Below are positions 50,719 through 59,058 of a DNA stretch of 60,997 nt, piece by piece. The notes below the pieces were generated by a model. It worked only from the letters and a program-made list of their open reading frames with translations, did no database searches and had not been told where the DNA came from. The stretch is taken from assembly GCA_038328575.1 (NCBI GenBank), contig JBBQMD010000010.1, positions 1-60,997 on the forward strand, in the 5' to 3' direction. Origin of the DNA: JACVCS01 sp038328575 (lineage in GTDB: Bacteria; Planctomycetota; Phycisphaerae; Phycisphaerales; UBA1924). The number at the start of each line of letters is the position of its first letter. Position 1 is the first letter of the stretch. The translations under genes and the position numbers were made by a program.

Positions 50719-51699
50719 ATGAAAGTTGCGGCGATCCTCACCTCTCATGTCATGGAATTGATCTGTCGTCTGCCCGGGGTACCGACACACGACTGGTGCG
50801 ACCGCGCAGCCGCGGCTCTCTCGCGCATCCACCATCCATCCGCCGTCGTCTGCACGCTCGGTCGCATAGATCCGCGCGGCTTTGTCACCAACATCGAGCT
50901 CGTGGGCGTCGCCGCCTCCGATGGGCGCCAGGCCATCGCTGCGCCCCAAGCGGACACGATGCTCAAAGCCGTGCCGCAGGGCGCGCGTCCAGATCAATCC
51001 TCCTGGCGTGCCCTCGCGTCCGAGACTCAACTCAATCAGGTGAAGTCCAACCTTCTCCCGGGTGAGTGGCTCGGCTGGAACCTCGGCACGCTCAACGAAA
51101 ACCTTTGGTTTGTCAGCTCCGCCACCCAGCAAGGCCTCATGACCGGGCGCGGCCCCGGCCCCCTCAGCAAACGCTGGGACTGGCTCAACCCCACCGACAT
51201 TCTCCTCGGCGCCGTGAACGTCCTTGGCGGCAGCGCTGGGCGCATGCTCTTCGTCGAACTTGCCACTAACGACCCGGGCTTCCGCGAGAGCGGGCGAGAG
51301 CAGGCCGTCTTGGCCGCCTGCCTTCCCATGCTCAGCAAGCGCGTGTGCAACGCCTTCGGCACTGAGACAGAGGACCACATGACGTGGCTCACCCCGCGCG
51401 AGGAAGTCGTGATGTGGCACTTGGTGGCGGGCCTGAAAGTGCCACAGATCGCCGAGCTTCTTCACCGCTCGATCTACACCGTCCACGACCACGTCAAGAG
51501 CCTCCACCGCAAGCTCAACGCCAACAACCGAGGCCAGCTCGTCGCCCGCGCCCTTGGCCATCTTGGCCCCATCGACGCCGGGGTGCAGGCCACAATGCAC
51601 GATGCCGATCCCGCCTGCACGCCAGAAGCTAACGAGACAACGCCCACGGCCCAGCGCACAACCGCCCCCGGCGCAACTCGCATCGCCGCCGAGCGCTAG
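50719..51699 (+). CDS. LuxR-family transcriptional regulator
   Basis: 326 residues. The C-terminal helix-turn-helix is well formed: TWLTPREEVVMWHLVAGLKV, then PQIAELLHRSIYTVHDHVKS, then LHRKLNANNRGQLVARALGH, with the LTxRExxVxxLVAxGxxxxxIAxxLxxSxxTVxxHxxxI pattern. The first ~225 residues have no receiver domain and could sense a ligand; ALQ and PL segments are not informative. The C-terminus past the HTH is Thr/Pro/Ala-rich. It is separated by 165 bases from the palindrome and His-rich gene, so it might regulate the neighbours. Confidence 0.88.
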   Translation: MKVAAILTSHVMELICRLPGVPTHDWCDRAAAALSRIHHPSAVVCTLGRIDPRGFVTNIELVGVAASDGRQAIAAPQADTMLKAVPQGARPDQSSWRALASETQLNQVKSNLLPGEWLGWNLGTLNENLWFVSSATQQGLMTGRGPGPLSKRWDWLNPTDILLGAVNVLGGSAGRMLFVELATNDPGFRESGREQAVLAACLPMLSKRVCNAFGTETEDHMTWLTPREEVVMWHLVAGLKVPQIAELLHRSIYTVHDHVKSLHRKLNANNRGQLVARALGHLGPIDAGVQATMHDADPACTPEANETTPTAQRTTAPGATRIAAER

Positions 51700-51865
51700 T
51701 CCTTCGGCGATTCAAAGTCGCGCCGAGTTGGGTCGCAACGCGCGCAACCGCACACACGAAGCCCCCTCCTGTGCGCGCGCAGGAAGTTTTGCTCACGGGC
51801 CAGGCGGTCCGCAGATCTTGATCGCGAGCGACCCGCTCACCCGCATTCAGCCAAGAGCGGAACGA

Positions 51866-51882
51866 ATGCAACTCAGTTGCAT
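51866..51882. promoter_or_regulatory. Perfect 8-1-8 palindrome, candidate Fur/Zur-type operator
   Basis: ATGCAACT-C-AGTTGCAT is an uninterrupted inverted repeat of 8 bases per arm around a single central base. The core 7-1-7 form TGCAACT-n-AGTTGCA has the dimensions of boxes bound by Fur-family (Fur, Zur) repressors. It lies 9 bases upstream of a TATACT -10 box (51891-51896) and upstream of a His-rich, CxxC-containing secreted protein, exactly where a repressor would block transcription. The repressor identity is inferred, not shown. Confidence 0.6.
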
Positions 51883-51890
51883 GTGGTGGC

Positions 51891-51896
51891 TATACT
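51891..51896 (+). promoter_or_regulatory. Candidate -10 box of the His-rich protein gene
   Basis: TATACT stands 9 bases downstream of the palindrome at 51866-51882. No clear -35 hexamer is seen 17 bases upstream (GCAACT, within the palindrome). The palindrome would overlap the -35 region, so repressor binding and polymerase binding would exclude each other. Confidence 0.45.
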
Positions 51897-51904
51897 CGTG
51901 CTCG

Positions 51905-52297
51905 ATGCGTCAGATGCCCGCCATGATGCGACTGATTGCTTGCACGCTGATCGCGAGCTTGCTGTGCGTCGCCACTGCGCCGGCCTGGCACTTCCACGCA
52001 CACCCCGCCCACGACCACACGCTTGCGCTGGACGATGCCGACCACTCCTGCGGGTCGGATTCCGATCACCACAGCGACGACCACCCCGCATCGCCGCACC
52101 GCGAGCCCGTCAAACACACTGACCACGACTGCGCGATCTGCATCGCGATGGGTGCTCCGCTCGGCGGCACGCCGCCCTTGGCTCCAATGTGGTTCGCCGT
52201 CGCGTTACGAACGCCGACTCCCAGCGCGCCCTGCGCCGCGGTCCCGTTGATTGACTCCGGGCCGGTGCTCTTCCCCTGCGGCCCGCCGCTGGCCTGA
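51905..52297 (+). CDS. Small secreted His-rich CxxC protein (DUF2946-like)
   Basis: 130 residues from ATG 51905; ATG 51926 would give a shorter but typical signal peptide (MRLIACTLIASLLCVATAPA). The mature region is dominated by His/Asp (HFHAHPAHDHTLALDDADHS, SDSDHHSDDHPASPH) and a DHDCAICIAMGAPLGG motif with HxCxxC spacing, as in DUF2946 proteins linked to copper and other metal uptake. It can bind metal ions and is probably periplasmic. An earlier ATG at 51866 lies inside the palindrome and would make the operator part of the gene, so it is rejected. Probably the first gene of a metal-related unit. Confidence 0.65.
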   Translation: MRQMPAMMRLIACTLIASLLCVATAPAWHFHAHPAHDHTLALDDADHSCGSDSDHHSDDHPASPHREPVKHTDHDCAICIAMGAPLGGTPPLAPMWFAVALRTPTPSAPCAAVPLIDSGPVLFPCGPPLA

Positions 52298-52414
52298 TCA
52301 GCCAGCGCGCTGCCCATCGAACACGGACCGCATCACAACAAGTCATCGGCGTCGCGCGCTCCCTGTTCGCTCGCGCTGCCGGCAGTCAATCCTTCAATCC
52401 GTCGGAGTCCGCCC

Positions 52415-53179
52415 ATGGTCCCTTCGCGGGCATTCACGCCGCGGCGCCGTCGCTGCTGGGCGTTCACGCTCATCGAGCTGCTGGTGGTGATCGCCATCAT
52501 CGCGCTGCTGATCTCGATCCTCCTCCCATCGCTGGCCAAAGCACGGCGCGCCGCCAAGGCCACCGTCTGCCTCGCCAACGTCCGATCCCTTCAGACCGTT
52601 CACGCCCTCTACATCAACGACTCCAAGGAGCACTTCGCCGATGTCGGCCTTCCTCACGGCGGGGGCGGCGATCCGGCCCGCTCGTTCTACAACGTCCTCT
52701 CCATCTACTACGGCTCGCCGCTGCCGGTCCGCTCGCCCGGAGATCAGAGCGAGTTCTGGCCAGTCGAACAGGGCGGGCGCGGGACGCTCAGCGGCGGCCA
52801 GCCACGCCGCACGTCCTACGGCATGAACAACTGGCTCAGCAGAACCTACAACCCCGGCCTCTCGGCCAACGAGCCGTACGACCGCCTCGGCAAAGTTCCG
52901 GCACCGTCGGCAACGGTGCAGTTCCTGCTCATGACCGAGGAAGGCTCATTCGCAGTCAGCGACCACACGCACGTTGAGAACTGGGACCCCGGCCCGGCGG
53001 ATGCACCGCCAGCGCTGGCCGGAAGCCAGGTCAAAACCCACGCGTGGGGTGGGCGGGCGCGCGATTGGCAGGCCGGGAGCAACTACGGCTTTCTTGACGG
53101 GCACGCCTCGTTTCGCACCTTTCGCGACGTGTACCAGAGTCACGTCCACAACCAGTTTGACCCGCGGGTCGCGCGCTAG
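52415..53179 (+). CDS. Type II pseudopilin / prepilin-like protein (H-X9-DG family)
   Basis: 254 residues. The N-terminal prepilin peptidase site is WA|FTLIELL (cleavage after A16, Glu at +5) followed by a hydrophobic helix to SLAKAR. The C-terminal domain has the surface-protein signature NYGFLDGHASFRTFRDV, as in planctomycete proteins of this type, and conserved aromatic/Gly positions. Such proteins are very abundant in planctomycetes and are exported by a type II-like machinery. It lies between the His-rich gene (117 bases upstream) and a PEP-CTERM-like protein. Its C-terminal segment HTHVENWDPGPADAPPAL contributes His residues. Whether it handles metal is unknown. Confidence 0.9.
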   Translation: MVPSRAFTPRRRRCWAFTLIELLVVIAIIALLISILLPSLAKARRAAKATVCLANVRSLQTVHALYINDSKEHFADVGLPHGGGGDPARSFYNVLSIYYGSPLPVRSPGDQSEFWPVEQGGRGTLSGGQPRRTSYGMNNWLSRTYNPGLSANEPYDRLGKVPAPSATVQFLLMTEEGSFAVSDHTHVENWDPGPADAPPALAGSQVKTHAWGGRARDWQAGSNYGFLDGHASFRTFRDVYQSHVHNQFDPRVAR

Positions 53180-53299
53180 GCGATCCGTAGTTTCCTGTGT
53201 CGCTCTTTTTCGTTCGCGAAGGCCGGGCCTCTCTCCCGTGCTCTCGCGTTTCACCATCTCACTCCCTTTGTTGTCCTGAACCTGAAAGTGAAATCACCC

Positions 53300-53989
53300 A
53301 TGCAGAACGCTTATCGCTTCGTCACCCTGTTCGCCTCGCTGACGCTTGCCGCGGGAGCCTCCGCCCAGCACGCGGGGGACATCGGCCTCGGTCTGGTCAA
53401 CAACCGCATCACCACCGGCATCGCCGCTTTGGGCACTTTCACGCCCGGCGAGCGGGTCTTCGGCTCTGAGTTTGGCGAGGTGCTGCCCAACTTCACCGAC
53501 GAGCCCGGCTTTGACTCGCTCGCCGGCGCCTTCCCCCTCGGCACCGCCATCACCTTCAACGTCCACGGCGGGCTCCGCCGGTTCGAGTCCAGCGCGTTCT
53601 CCAGCGCCATCGACCCGGTCCGTCTGAGCATCGGCTTTGCGACGTTCACCCCGGTTCTCACGCCGACGGACTCCTCGCTGCTGCCGGGCTTTGCGATCAA
53701 CGTCAACTCCAACGGCGAGTGGCACCGCCACCTGCAATTCACGCTGCAAAGCCCTGCGACCAACGGTATCTACTTGCTCGAAATGAGCCTTGTCGGCAAC
53801 TCGCCGTTGATGCAGGAATCGCAGTCGTTCTGGATCGTCTTCAACCAGAATGCTCTTGAGGCCGACCATGACGCCGCGATGCAGTGGGTGAACCAGAATC
53901 TCGTGCCCTCGCCCGGTGCTGGCATCCTGCTGGCGGGCGGCGGCATGATCCTCGCCCGTCGCCGTCGCGCCGTCGCGTCTGCCGGTTAA
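53300..53989 (+). CDS. Secreted PEP-CTERM-like protein, resembling Zur-repressed (all3515-type) family
   Basis: 229 residues. Signal peptide (YRFVTLFASLTLAAGASA), mature start QHAGDIGLGLVNNRITTG, and a C-terminal sorting-type tail VPSPGAGILLAGGGMILARRRR. The middle and end, GEWHRHLQFTLQSPATNGIY, LLEMSLVGNSPLMQESQSFW, IVFNQNALEADHDAAMQW, follow what I recall of a family of PEP-CTERM proteins adjacent to zinc-uptake genes and repressed by Zur in cyanobacteria (the all3515 family). That link is from memory and untested here. ATG 53300 is preferred; GTG 53288 is possible. It follows the prepilin gene by 120 bases and may share its transcript. Confidence 0.65.
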   Translation: MQNAYRFVTLFASLTLAAGASAQHAGDIGLGLVNNRITTGIAALGTFTPGERVFGSEFGEVLPNFTDEPGFDSLAGAFPLGTAITFNVHGGLRRFESSAFSSAIDPVRLSIGFATFTPVLTPTDSSLLPGFAINVNSNGEWHRHLQFTLQSPATNGIYLLEMSLVGNSPLMQESQSFWIVFNQNALEADHDAAMQWVNQNLVPSPGAGILLAGGGMILARRRRAVASAG

Positions 53990-54206
53990 TCCTCTTGCGA
54001 GCAAACCTTTCCGGCGCGGCGGCCCACCCGCCACCGCGTCGCTTTCAAGTCAGGCAGGCCTGCTAGCTGCCTCCCGAGGAACTCGGCTCACCCCCGATCC
54101 GCGCCGGTTAACGCCGGAAAGTCCAGTTTGCCCTGATTTGCCTGCGCCGAACCCCGTTTGATGCTACATTGGGGCACACGCGACGCGTCTACTGGGAGGT
54201 TTTACC

Positions 54207-55415
54207 ATGGCACGAGGGCTCATCGAAGGCAACGCCATCATCGGACAATCCGGCGGCCCGACCGCCGTGATCAACCAGTCCCTCGTCGGCATCATCGAGG
54301 GCCTCCGCGGGTACAAGCCGGTCAAAAAGATCTTCGGCATGCGTCACGGCGTGGACGGCCTCATCAAGCACATGCCGCTGGTCGATCTCGGCGCGCTCAG
54401 CAGCGAGCAGCTCGAGAAGATCGCCAAGACCCCCTCGGCCTGTCTTGGATCCTCGCGCAACAAGCCCACCGAGGCCGACGCGCCCAAGATCTTTGAGGCT
54501 TGCAAGGCCAACGACATCCGCTACTTCTTCTACATCGGCGGCAACGACAGCTCCGACACGTGCCGCATCGTCTACGAGATGGGCATCAAGGCCGGGTATG
54601 AACTCCGCTGTTTTCATGTTCCCAAGACCGTTGACAACGACCTCATGGGCAGCGACCACACGCCTGGCTACGCCAGCGCCGCGCGCTTCGTAGCCATGGC
54701 CTTCATGGCCGACGATCGCGACAACGCCTCGCTCCCGGGTATCAAGATCAACGTCGTCATGGGACGAAACGCTGGCTTCCTCACCGCCGCCAGCGCCCTG
54801 GCTCGCCAATACGAGGGCGACGGGCCGCACCTGATCTATCTCCCGGAAGTCCCCTTCGACACCGATCGTTTCGTCGAAGACGTCAAGGGCGTCGTCACCA
54901 AGTACAACCGCTGTCAGATCGCCGTGAGCGAGGGGATCAAGGACAAAGACGGGCAGGACATCGGCGCCAAACTCATCTCCGGCGATAAAGACGCCCACGG
55001 CAACGCCCAGCTCTCCGGCTCCGGCGCACTGGGAGACATGCTTTCAAACCTCCTGAAAGAGAAGTTCAAAAGCCCCACGGGCAAGCCGCCGCGCGTGCGG
55101 GCTGACACGTTGGGCTACCTGCAGCGCTGCTGGCCCGAGCCGAGCCCTGTGGACTCTGCGGAGGCCCGCGGCGCGGGGATCAAGGCCGCGGTCGAAGCGA
55201 TGAACGGCCTGACCGATGGCTCGATCGCGATCATCCGCCTCAGCAACCATCCGTACCGAGTCGACAAGCGCGTGCTCAAGCTGAGCGATGTGGCCGCCAA
55301 GACGCGCACGATGCCGCCGGAGTTCATCAGCGGGACGCACGATGTCAGCCGCGCGTTCATTGATTACGCCAAGCCGCTGATCGGCGACATCATGCACTTT
55401 GCGCCGCGCCTTTGA
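54207..55415 (+). CDS. 6-phosphofructokinase, probably pyrophosphate-dependent
   Basis: 402 residues. Motifs are GQSGGPTAVINQSLVG, IGGNDSSDT in the phosphoryl-donor loop, PKTVDNDLMGSDHTPGYASA with lysine where ATP-type enzymes have glycine, and MGRNAGFL. GGND with PKTxDND marks the PPi-dependent group; pyrophosphate drives reversible phosphorylation of fructose-6-phosphate. The start ATG 54207 follows GGGAGGTTTT, a good ribosome binding site. Length agrees with the PPi-type long clade. It is the second glycolytic gene of the window (pgi at the left end). Pyrophosphate use is motif-based and unproved. Confidence 0.9.
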   Translation: MARGLIEGNAIIGQSGGPTAVINQSLVGIIEGLRGYKPVKKIFGMRHGVDGLIKHMPLVDLGALSSEQLEKIAKTPSACLGSSRNKPTEADAPKIFEACKANDIRYFFYIGGNDSSDTCRIVYEMGIKAGYELRCFHVPKTVDNDLMGSDHTPGYASAARFVAMAFMADDRDNASLPGIKINVVMGRNAGFLTAASALARQYEGDGPHLIYLPEVPFDTDRFVEDVKGVVTKYNRCQIAVSEGIKDKDGQDIGAKLISGDKDAHGNAQLSGSGALGDMLSNLLKEKFKSPTGKPPRVRADTLGYLQRCWPEPSPVDSAEARGAGIKAAVEAMNGLTDGSIAIIRLSNHPYRVDKRVLKLSDVAAKTRTMPPEFISGTHDVSRAFIDYAKPLIGDIMHFAPRL

Positions 55416-55472
55416 ACAGGCGATCGCTCGAAGACCGTGGTGGCGAGATGAGGGGTGGGAGGTGGGGGACGG

Positions 55473-55834
55473 CTATCCCAGCCCCTTTCCCAACGCTTCG
55501 ACGCACACGCCCGTGATGATCAACGTGAAGGCGGCGATGTCTGTCCAGCGCAGGTTTTCCTTGAGCACGTAGATGCTTAACACGCCGAACACCTTGAGGG
55601 TGAATCCTTCTTCAATGATCTTCACTTGCGGCGCGCTGAACCGCCCGCCGAAGCCGACGTGCCCCATCCGGTTCGCCAGCACTTGTAGGCAGCACTCGAA
55701 GAACGCCAGCCCCGCGACACAACGATTGCAAACAGGATGCCCCAGCGCTTCATCTTCAGGTGGTAGTACCACGCGAAGGTCATGACGACGTTTGAGAGCC
55801 GCAGCAGGACGACGGGCGCGATCCAGTTTGGCAT
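55473..55834 (-). pseudogene. Frameshifted DUF486 (DMT-superfamily) membrane protein
   Basis: The N-terminal half (MPNWIAPVVLLRLSNVVMTF, AWYYHLKMKRWGILFAIVVS, start ATG 55834) is in one frame and the C-terminal half (GLAFFECCLQVLANRMGHVG, SAPQVKIIEEGFTLKVFGVL, then ENLRWTDIAAFTLIITGVCV) in another. Together they give the ordinary ~115-residue, four-helix DUF486 protein. The frames meet at a run of four C/G at 55710-55713, where one base appears to be missing (GTG TCG CGGGG CTG for TCG xGG GGG CTG). Either a real inactivating deletion or a homopolymer sequencing error. Confidence 0.8.
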
Positions 55835-56181
55835 CGGCGATGTTTGCCGTGCGCCGTTGGCGATGACGCGCTTCGCGCTCCCGAACTCGTTGCGAGGAAC
55901 GCCCCACGCAGGGGCAATCACCCCAGCACATCACCGGGTTTGCCCTATCCACAGCCCAGCATGAACGTGTCGCGCACCTACCGCTTGGACTCCGTTCGCA
56001 AAACTGAGCCGCGCGATCAAGTTGTCCACTGAGTTTTCCCCCTCGCGCACACTTTTTGAGTTTTGTTTTTGGCTTGTCGTTGACGCGCCGGTATCTTTCT
56101 TCTCGCGGCCATGGATCGGCCGCTCCGGGTTGGTCGCACGTTCGCGACACCATTCAACCCGCGAAGGTCAAGGAGACGGCC
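55835..56181. other. Intergenic region upstream of the sigma factor gene
   Basis: About 350 bases between the DUF486 remnant and fliA-like gene. A T-rich stretch at 56050-56075 (TTTTTGAGTTTTGTTTTTGG) is unusual in this GC-rich window and may hold promoter DNA. No gene or hairpin was recognised. Confidence 0.4.
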
Positions 56182-57141
56182 ATGTTTACCGGTACCCGCG
56201 CGCCCCAGCCGCGCGACGTCGAATCCGCGGGAGAAGTTCACACCATCGATCGCTCATCGGCGCCCGCCCGAGCAGTCGCGATTGCTCAGCCCGCGCGCCC
56301 CGCGCAGGCTCGCACAACTCACGCGCCCGCGCGACGCGCCGCCGCCAGCGCGCAGCGCCCGCCGGCAGCCGCCAGCGCCGACGTCGAGTCTTGGTGGCTC
56401 CTCTTTCGCTCCAAAGGCGCCGGCTGGGCCGGTGCCCGCGCGCAACTGCTCGCGCACTTCCGTCCTGTGCTCCGCGCCATCGCGGCGCGTGAGGCCTCGC
56501 GCCTCCCGGCCGCGATCGACCTGGAAGACCTCGTCAGCGAGGGCACCATCGGCCTGATGAAGTGCCTCGAAAGCTTCCGCCCAGAAGCCGGCGTTACGTT
56601 CGAGACGTTCTGCTCCAAGCGCGTCCGCGGCGCCATGGTCGATTACCTTCGCGCACTGGATTGGCACCCGCGTTTGACGCAGCGCCGCCACCGCAAGGTC
56701 GAGCGCTGTCGCGAGCAGTTCCGCCTGCGCTTCGGGCGCGAGGCGCTTCCGGAGGAGATCGAGCGCGCGCTGCGCGAGCAGGGCCTCACCCCCGAGGAGG
56801 CCCAGCAGACCATCGGCGATTGCAGCATCGTCCCCGTCCGCAGCCTCACCCCGCCAGCCAACTCCGACCACGACTCGGAGCAGATCCAGCTCGACGCGCC
56901 GGGCGGTAGCCCCGCGCGTGACGCGCTGCGCGCCGACCTCAAGAAGTTCATTGGTCGCAACCTCTCGCGCTGCGAGCGGCTCGTGCTGTATCTCTACTAC
57001 TACGAAGACATGACCATGAAGGAGATCGGGGCAGTGCTGGGCAAGAGCGAGTCGCGCGTCAGTCAGATGCACTCGCTGGTGCTCGATCGCCTCCGCAGCG
57101 AATGGCTTGACCGCGACCGCTCCGAACTCACCGGCGAGTGA
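56182..57141 (+). CDS. fliA: Sigma-28 family RNA polymerase sigma factor FliA (WhiG-like)
   Basis: 319 residues. Region 2 (DLVSEGTIGLMKCLESFRPE, TFETFCSKRVRGAMVDYLRA) and region 4 (LVLYLYYYEDMTMKEIGAVL, then GKSESRVSQMHSLVLDRLRS) match FliA/WhiG, with RGAMxDxLRxxDW typical. FliA directs late flagellar and chemotaxis genes. An Ala/Arg/Pro-rich N-terminal extension of about 65 residues precedes region 1.2-like sequence. The start ATG 56182 has AAGGAGA eight bases upstream; the longer frame is less likely. It is remote from the flagellar cluster at 11-31 kb. No flgM was recognised nearby. Confidence 0.93.
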   Translation: MFTGTRAPQPRDVESAGEVHTIDRSSAPARAVAIAQPARPAQARTTHAPARRAAASAQRPPAAASADVESWWLLFRSKGAGWAGARAQLLAHFRPVLRAIAAREASRLPAAIDLEDLVSEGTIGLMKCLESFRPEAGVTFETFCSKRVRGAMVDYLRALDWHPRLTQRRHRKVERCREQFRLRFGREALPEEIERALREQGLTPEEAQQTIGDCSIVPVRSLTPPANSDHDSEQIQLDAPGGSPARDALRADLKKFIGRNLSRCERLVLYLYYYEDMTMKEIGAVLGKSESRVSQMHSLVLDRLRSEWLDRDRSELTGE

Positions 57142-57181
57142 GCGGCCCGTGCGCTGCGCGCCGGATGCGCGTGCCGCGGCA

Positions 57182-57613
57182 TCAGGAATACCCGAGCTCT
57201 TCCAGATCGTCCTCGTCGAGCCCGAAATGGTGCCCGATCTCGTGCAAAAGCGTGACCCGGATCTCCTCGTAGATCTCGTCGTCGGCGTGCTCGACATCCC
57301 AGCCACCAACGAGCGCGACGATCCCCTCGCGAAAAACGTGGATCGTTGCCGGCAGGACGCCCGACATCTCCAGCGTGCCCTCGGTGATCGCGACGCCGCT
57401 GTGCAGGCCCATCAGTTCCTCCGGCGCCTCGGCGGCTTCCTCGGGCGTGATCACGCCGTCACGCGTGAGCTCCGCAATCAGCTTTGCGCTGGGTCGATCC
57501 TCAACGATCACAGGGACCTCTTCGATCACGCCTCGCGCCGCCGGCGGCAGCGCGTCGATCGCGTCCTCCAGCAACCGATCAAACCGATCCCGAAGCTCCG
57601 CGCTCATCGCCAT
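57182..57613 (-). CDS. Minimal zincin-like metallopeptidase
   Basis: 143 residues. The zinc motif LLHEIGHHFGLDEDDLEELG (HExxHxxGxxE) is typical of the small zincin-like family PF06262, whose members carry little besides the active site. The N-terminal half includes GVIEEVPVIVEDRPSAKL and the GLHSGVAI region. It looks cytoplasmic. The ATG at 57611-57613 is used (MAMSAELRD); ATG 57607 is alternative. It is convergent with fliA and precedes no other gene on its strand except the C39 lipoprotein 35 bases upstream, with which it may be co-transcribed. Substrate unknown. Confidence 0.9.
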   Translation of the reverse strand: MAMSAELRDRFDRLLEDAIDALPPAARGVIEEVPVIVEDRPSAKLIAELTRDGVITPEEAAEAPEELMGLHSGVAITEGTLEMSGVLPATIHVFREGIVALVGGWDVEHADDEIYEEIRVTLLHEIGHHFGLDEDDLEELGYS

Positions 57614-57648
57614 CGATCTATCCCTCCCGCACAACTTGGCCTAAGACA

Positions 57649-58938
57649 TCAGCGCGCCAGCAACACATACGCCGTCCCGTCGCTCCCGCCGAACCAGACG
57701 CGCGTCATGTCCTCGCGCCGATACGTCAGCGTGCCAGTCTTCGCGTCGCTCGCCGCGGGGTCCAGCACGAGCACGTCGCCGCGCTCGTCCAGCCCTTCGA
57801 TGACGATCAGGTGCCCGTCGGTTTTCTCATAGGGCGCCCCGCGCAGCTCCCCAGTCTTCACGCGGATCGACGCGACAATTGGGATGCCCCGCGCCAGCGT
57901 CCGCTCCACCTGGGCCCACGTGCTGTAACGTGTCACAAATCCTCGCGCCCCCAGCTCATACGCCGCCTGCACGTTTCGCGGCCAGTTCCCATACAGATCG
58001 TGCTTCACGTCGTACGCCCGCTCCGCAACCGTCTGCACCTCCAACGGCAGGCGCGTTGCCCCGCCCACCACCATCGCGACGCTTGTCGGGCTGCAGAGCC
58101 GCCCGCTGAGCTCGCTCCGCTGCGTCCGCTGAGTCTTGAACTCAAGGCCGAGTCGCCCTGTCACCGGTGGCGACGCCGGCGAAGCCAACGGCTGCGCGGG
58201 CGATGCCAGAGCGGCCGCGCTGGCGAGCTTTGGGTCTTGCGCAACCGAGGCGCAGATCGTGACCGATGAGACAAAGATTGGCCCGGTGCCATAGCCGATC
58301 AGGCGATACTGCACGCGATCGGCCAGTTGCCCGGTGAGCACGAGCACGTCAACATCGACCTTGGCGCCGAAGTCGCTGGAACCCGGTTTGACAACTGGCG
58401 CAGCGACCACCGGGCGCATCACGCCGGTTCCGCCAATGTCGAACCACTCCGTCCATCGCCCGAGTCGCGTGCTGCCCGCGCGAACTTCGACGCGAACCCC
58501 GGAGCCGGGCGTCGGCGCCAGATTCCAGCTCGGCAAAATCTCGCGCACCCCACGCCGAAGCTCCAGCACCGGCGACGTGAGGACAGACTCTCGCGCGACC
58601 GGTTGCGTGTTCGCAGCCGCTTCGCTTGCGCCGGGCAACTCCGCGGGGACCCCGAGGCTGGCGGTGTGTACCACCGCCCAAGAATCGCGCCCGACGACGC
58701 GGCTGATCTCTACCGAGCCATTGGTCGAGAACCTCAACCCTGGCACCGACGCGCTGTCGTGAACGATGATCTCAGTTTGCCGTTCATCCCGGAAGATTGA
58801 GTCCGCAAGCGCTGACAGGGGCGTGTTCCCATCCGGGCGCGTCGCGCCGCACCCGCCGAGCCACACGACGCACGCCACCAGCACGCACCACGCCGCCATC
58901 CGCCCACTCACGCTCATGATCGTCATGTCCAGTTTCAT
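57649..58938 (-). CDS. C39-type papain-like peptidase lipoprotein
   Basis: 429 residues. The lipoprotein signal ends VVWLGGCG. A beta-rich N-terminal region of about 200 residues (VRVEVRAGSTRLGRWTEWFD is a recurring type of segment) precedes the C-terminal C39-like peptidase (PF13529-type): GRLCSPTSVAMVVGGATRLP has the catalytic Cys, TDGHLIVIEGLDERGDVLVL has the His, and the following DP supplies the Asp. Similar two-part proteins occur in planctomycetes as secreted peptidases. The ATG at 58936-58938 is chosen because the signal peptide starts there; the longer frame is Gly/Asp-rich antisense of pyrC. The substrate is unknown. It is divergent from pyrC. Confidence 0.85.
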   Translation of the reverse strand: MKLDMTIMSVSGRMAAWCVLVACVVWLGGCGATRPDGNTPLSALADSIFRDERQTEIIVHDSASVPGLRFSTNGSVEISRVVGRDSWAVVHTASLGVPAELPGASEAAANTQPVARESVLTSPVLELRRGVREILPSWNLAPTPGSGVRVEVRAGSTRLGRWTEWFDIGGTGVMRPVVAAPVVKPGSSDFGAKVDVDVLVLTGQLADRVQYRLIGYGTGPIFVSSVTICASVAQDPKLASAAALASPAQPLASPASPPVTGRLGLEFKTQRTQRSELSGRLCSPTSVAMVVGGATRLPLEVQTVAERAYDVKHDLYGNWPRNVQAAYELGARGFVTRYSTWAQVERTLARGIPIVASIRVKTGELRGAPYEKTDGHLIVIEGLDERGDVLVLDPAASDAKTGTLTYRREDMTRVWFGGSDGTAYVLLAR

Positions 58939-59058
58939 GCCAGATTCTACCCGCACGCGACGCGAGCCCTGATCGCAAAGGCCGCGGAGTGGAGGAACAG
59001 GACACAAAAGCTTTGTGTGAGTTTCCCCCTCTCCGTCCGCGCGGCTATCTTCGTCCCG

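Noticed and set aside
54130..54175. Promoter-like TTGCCT ... TACATT before the phosphofructokinase gene
   Set aside because: Spacing is 21 bases, too long for a sigma-70 promoter; no better pair found.
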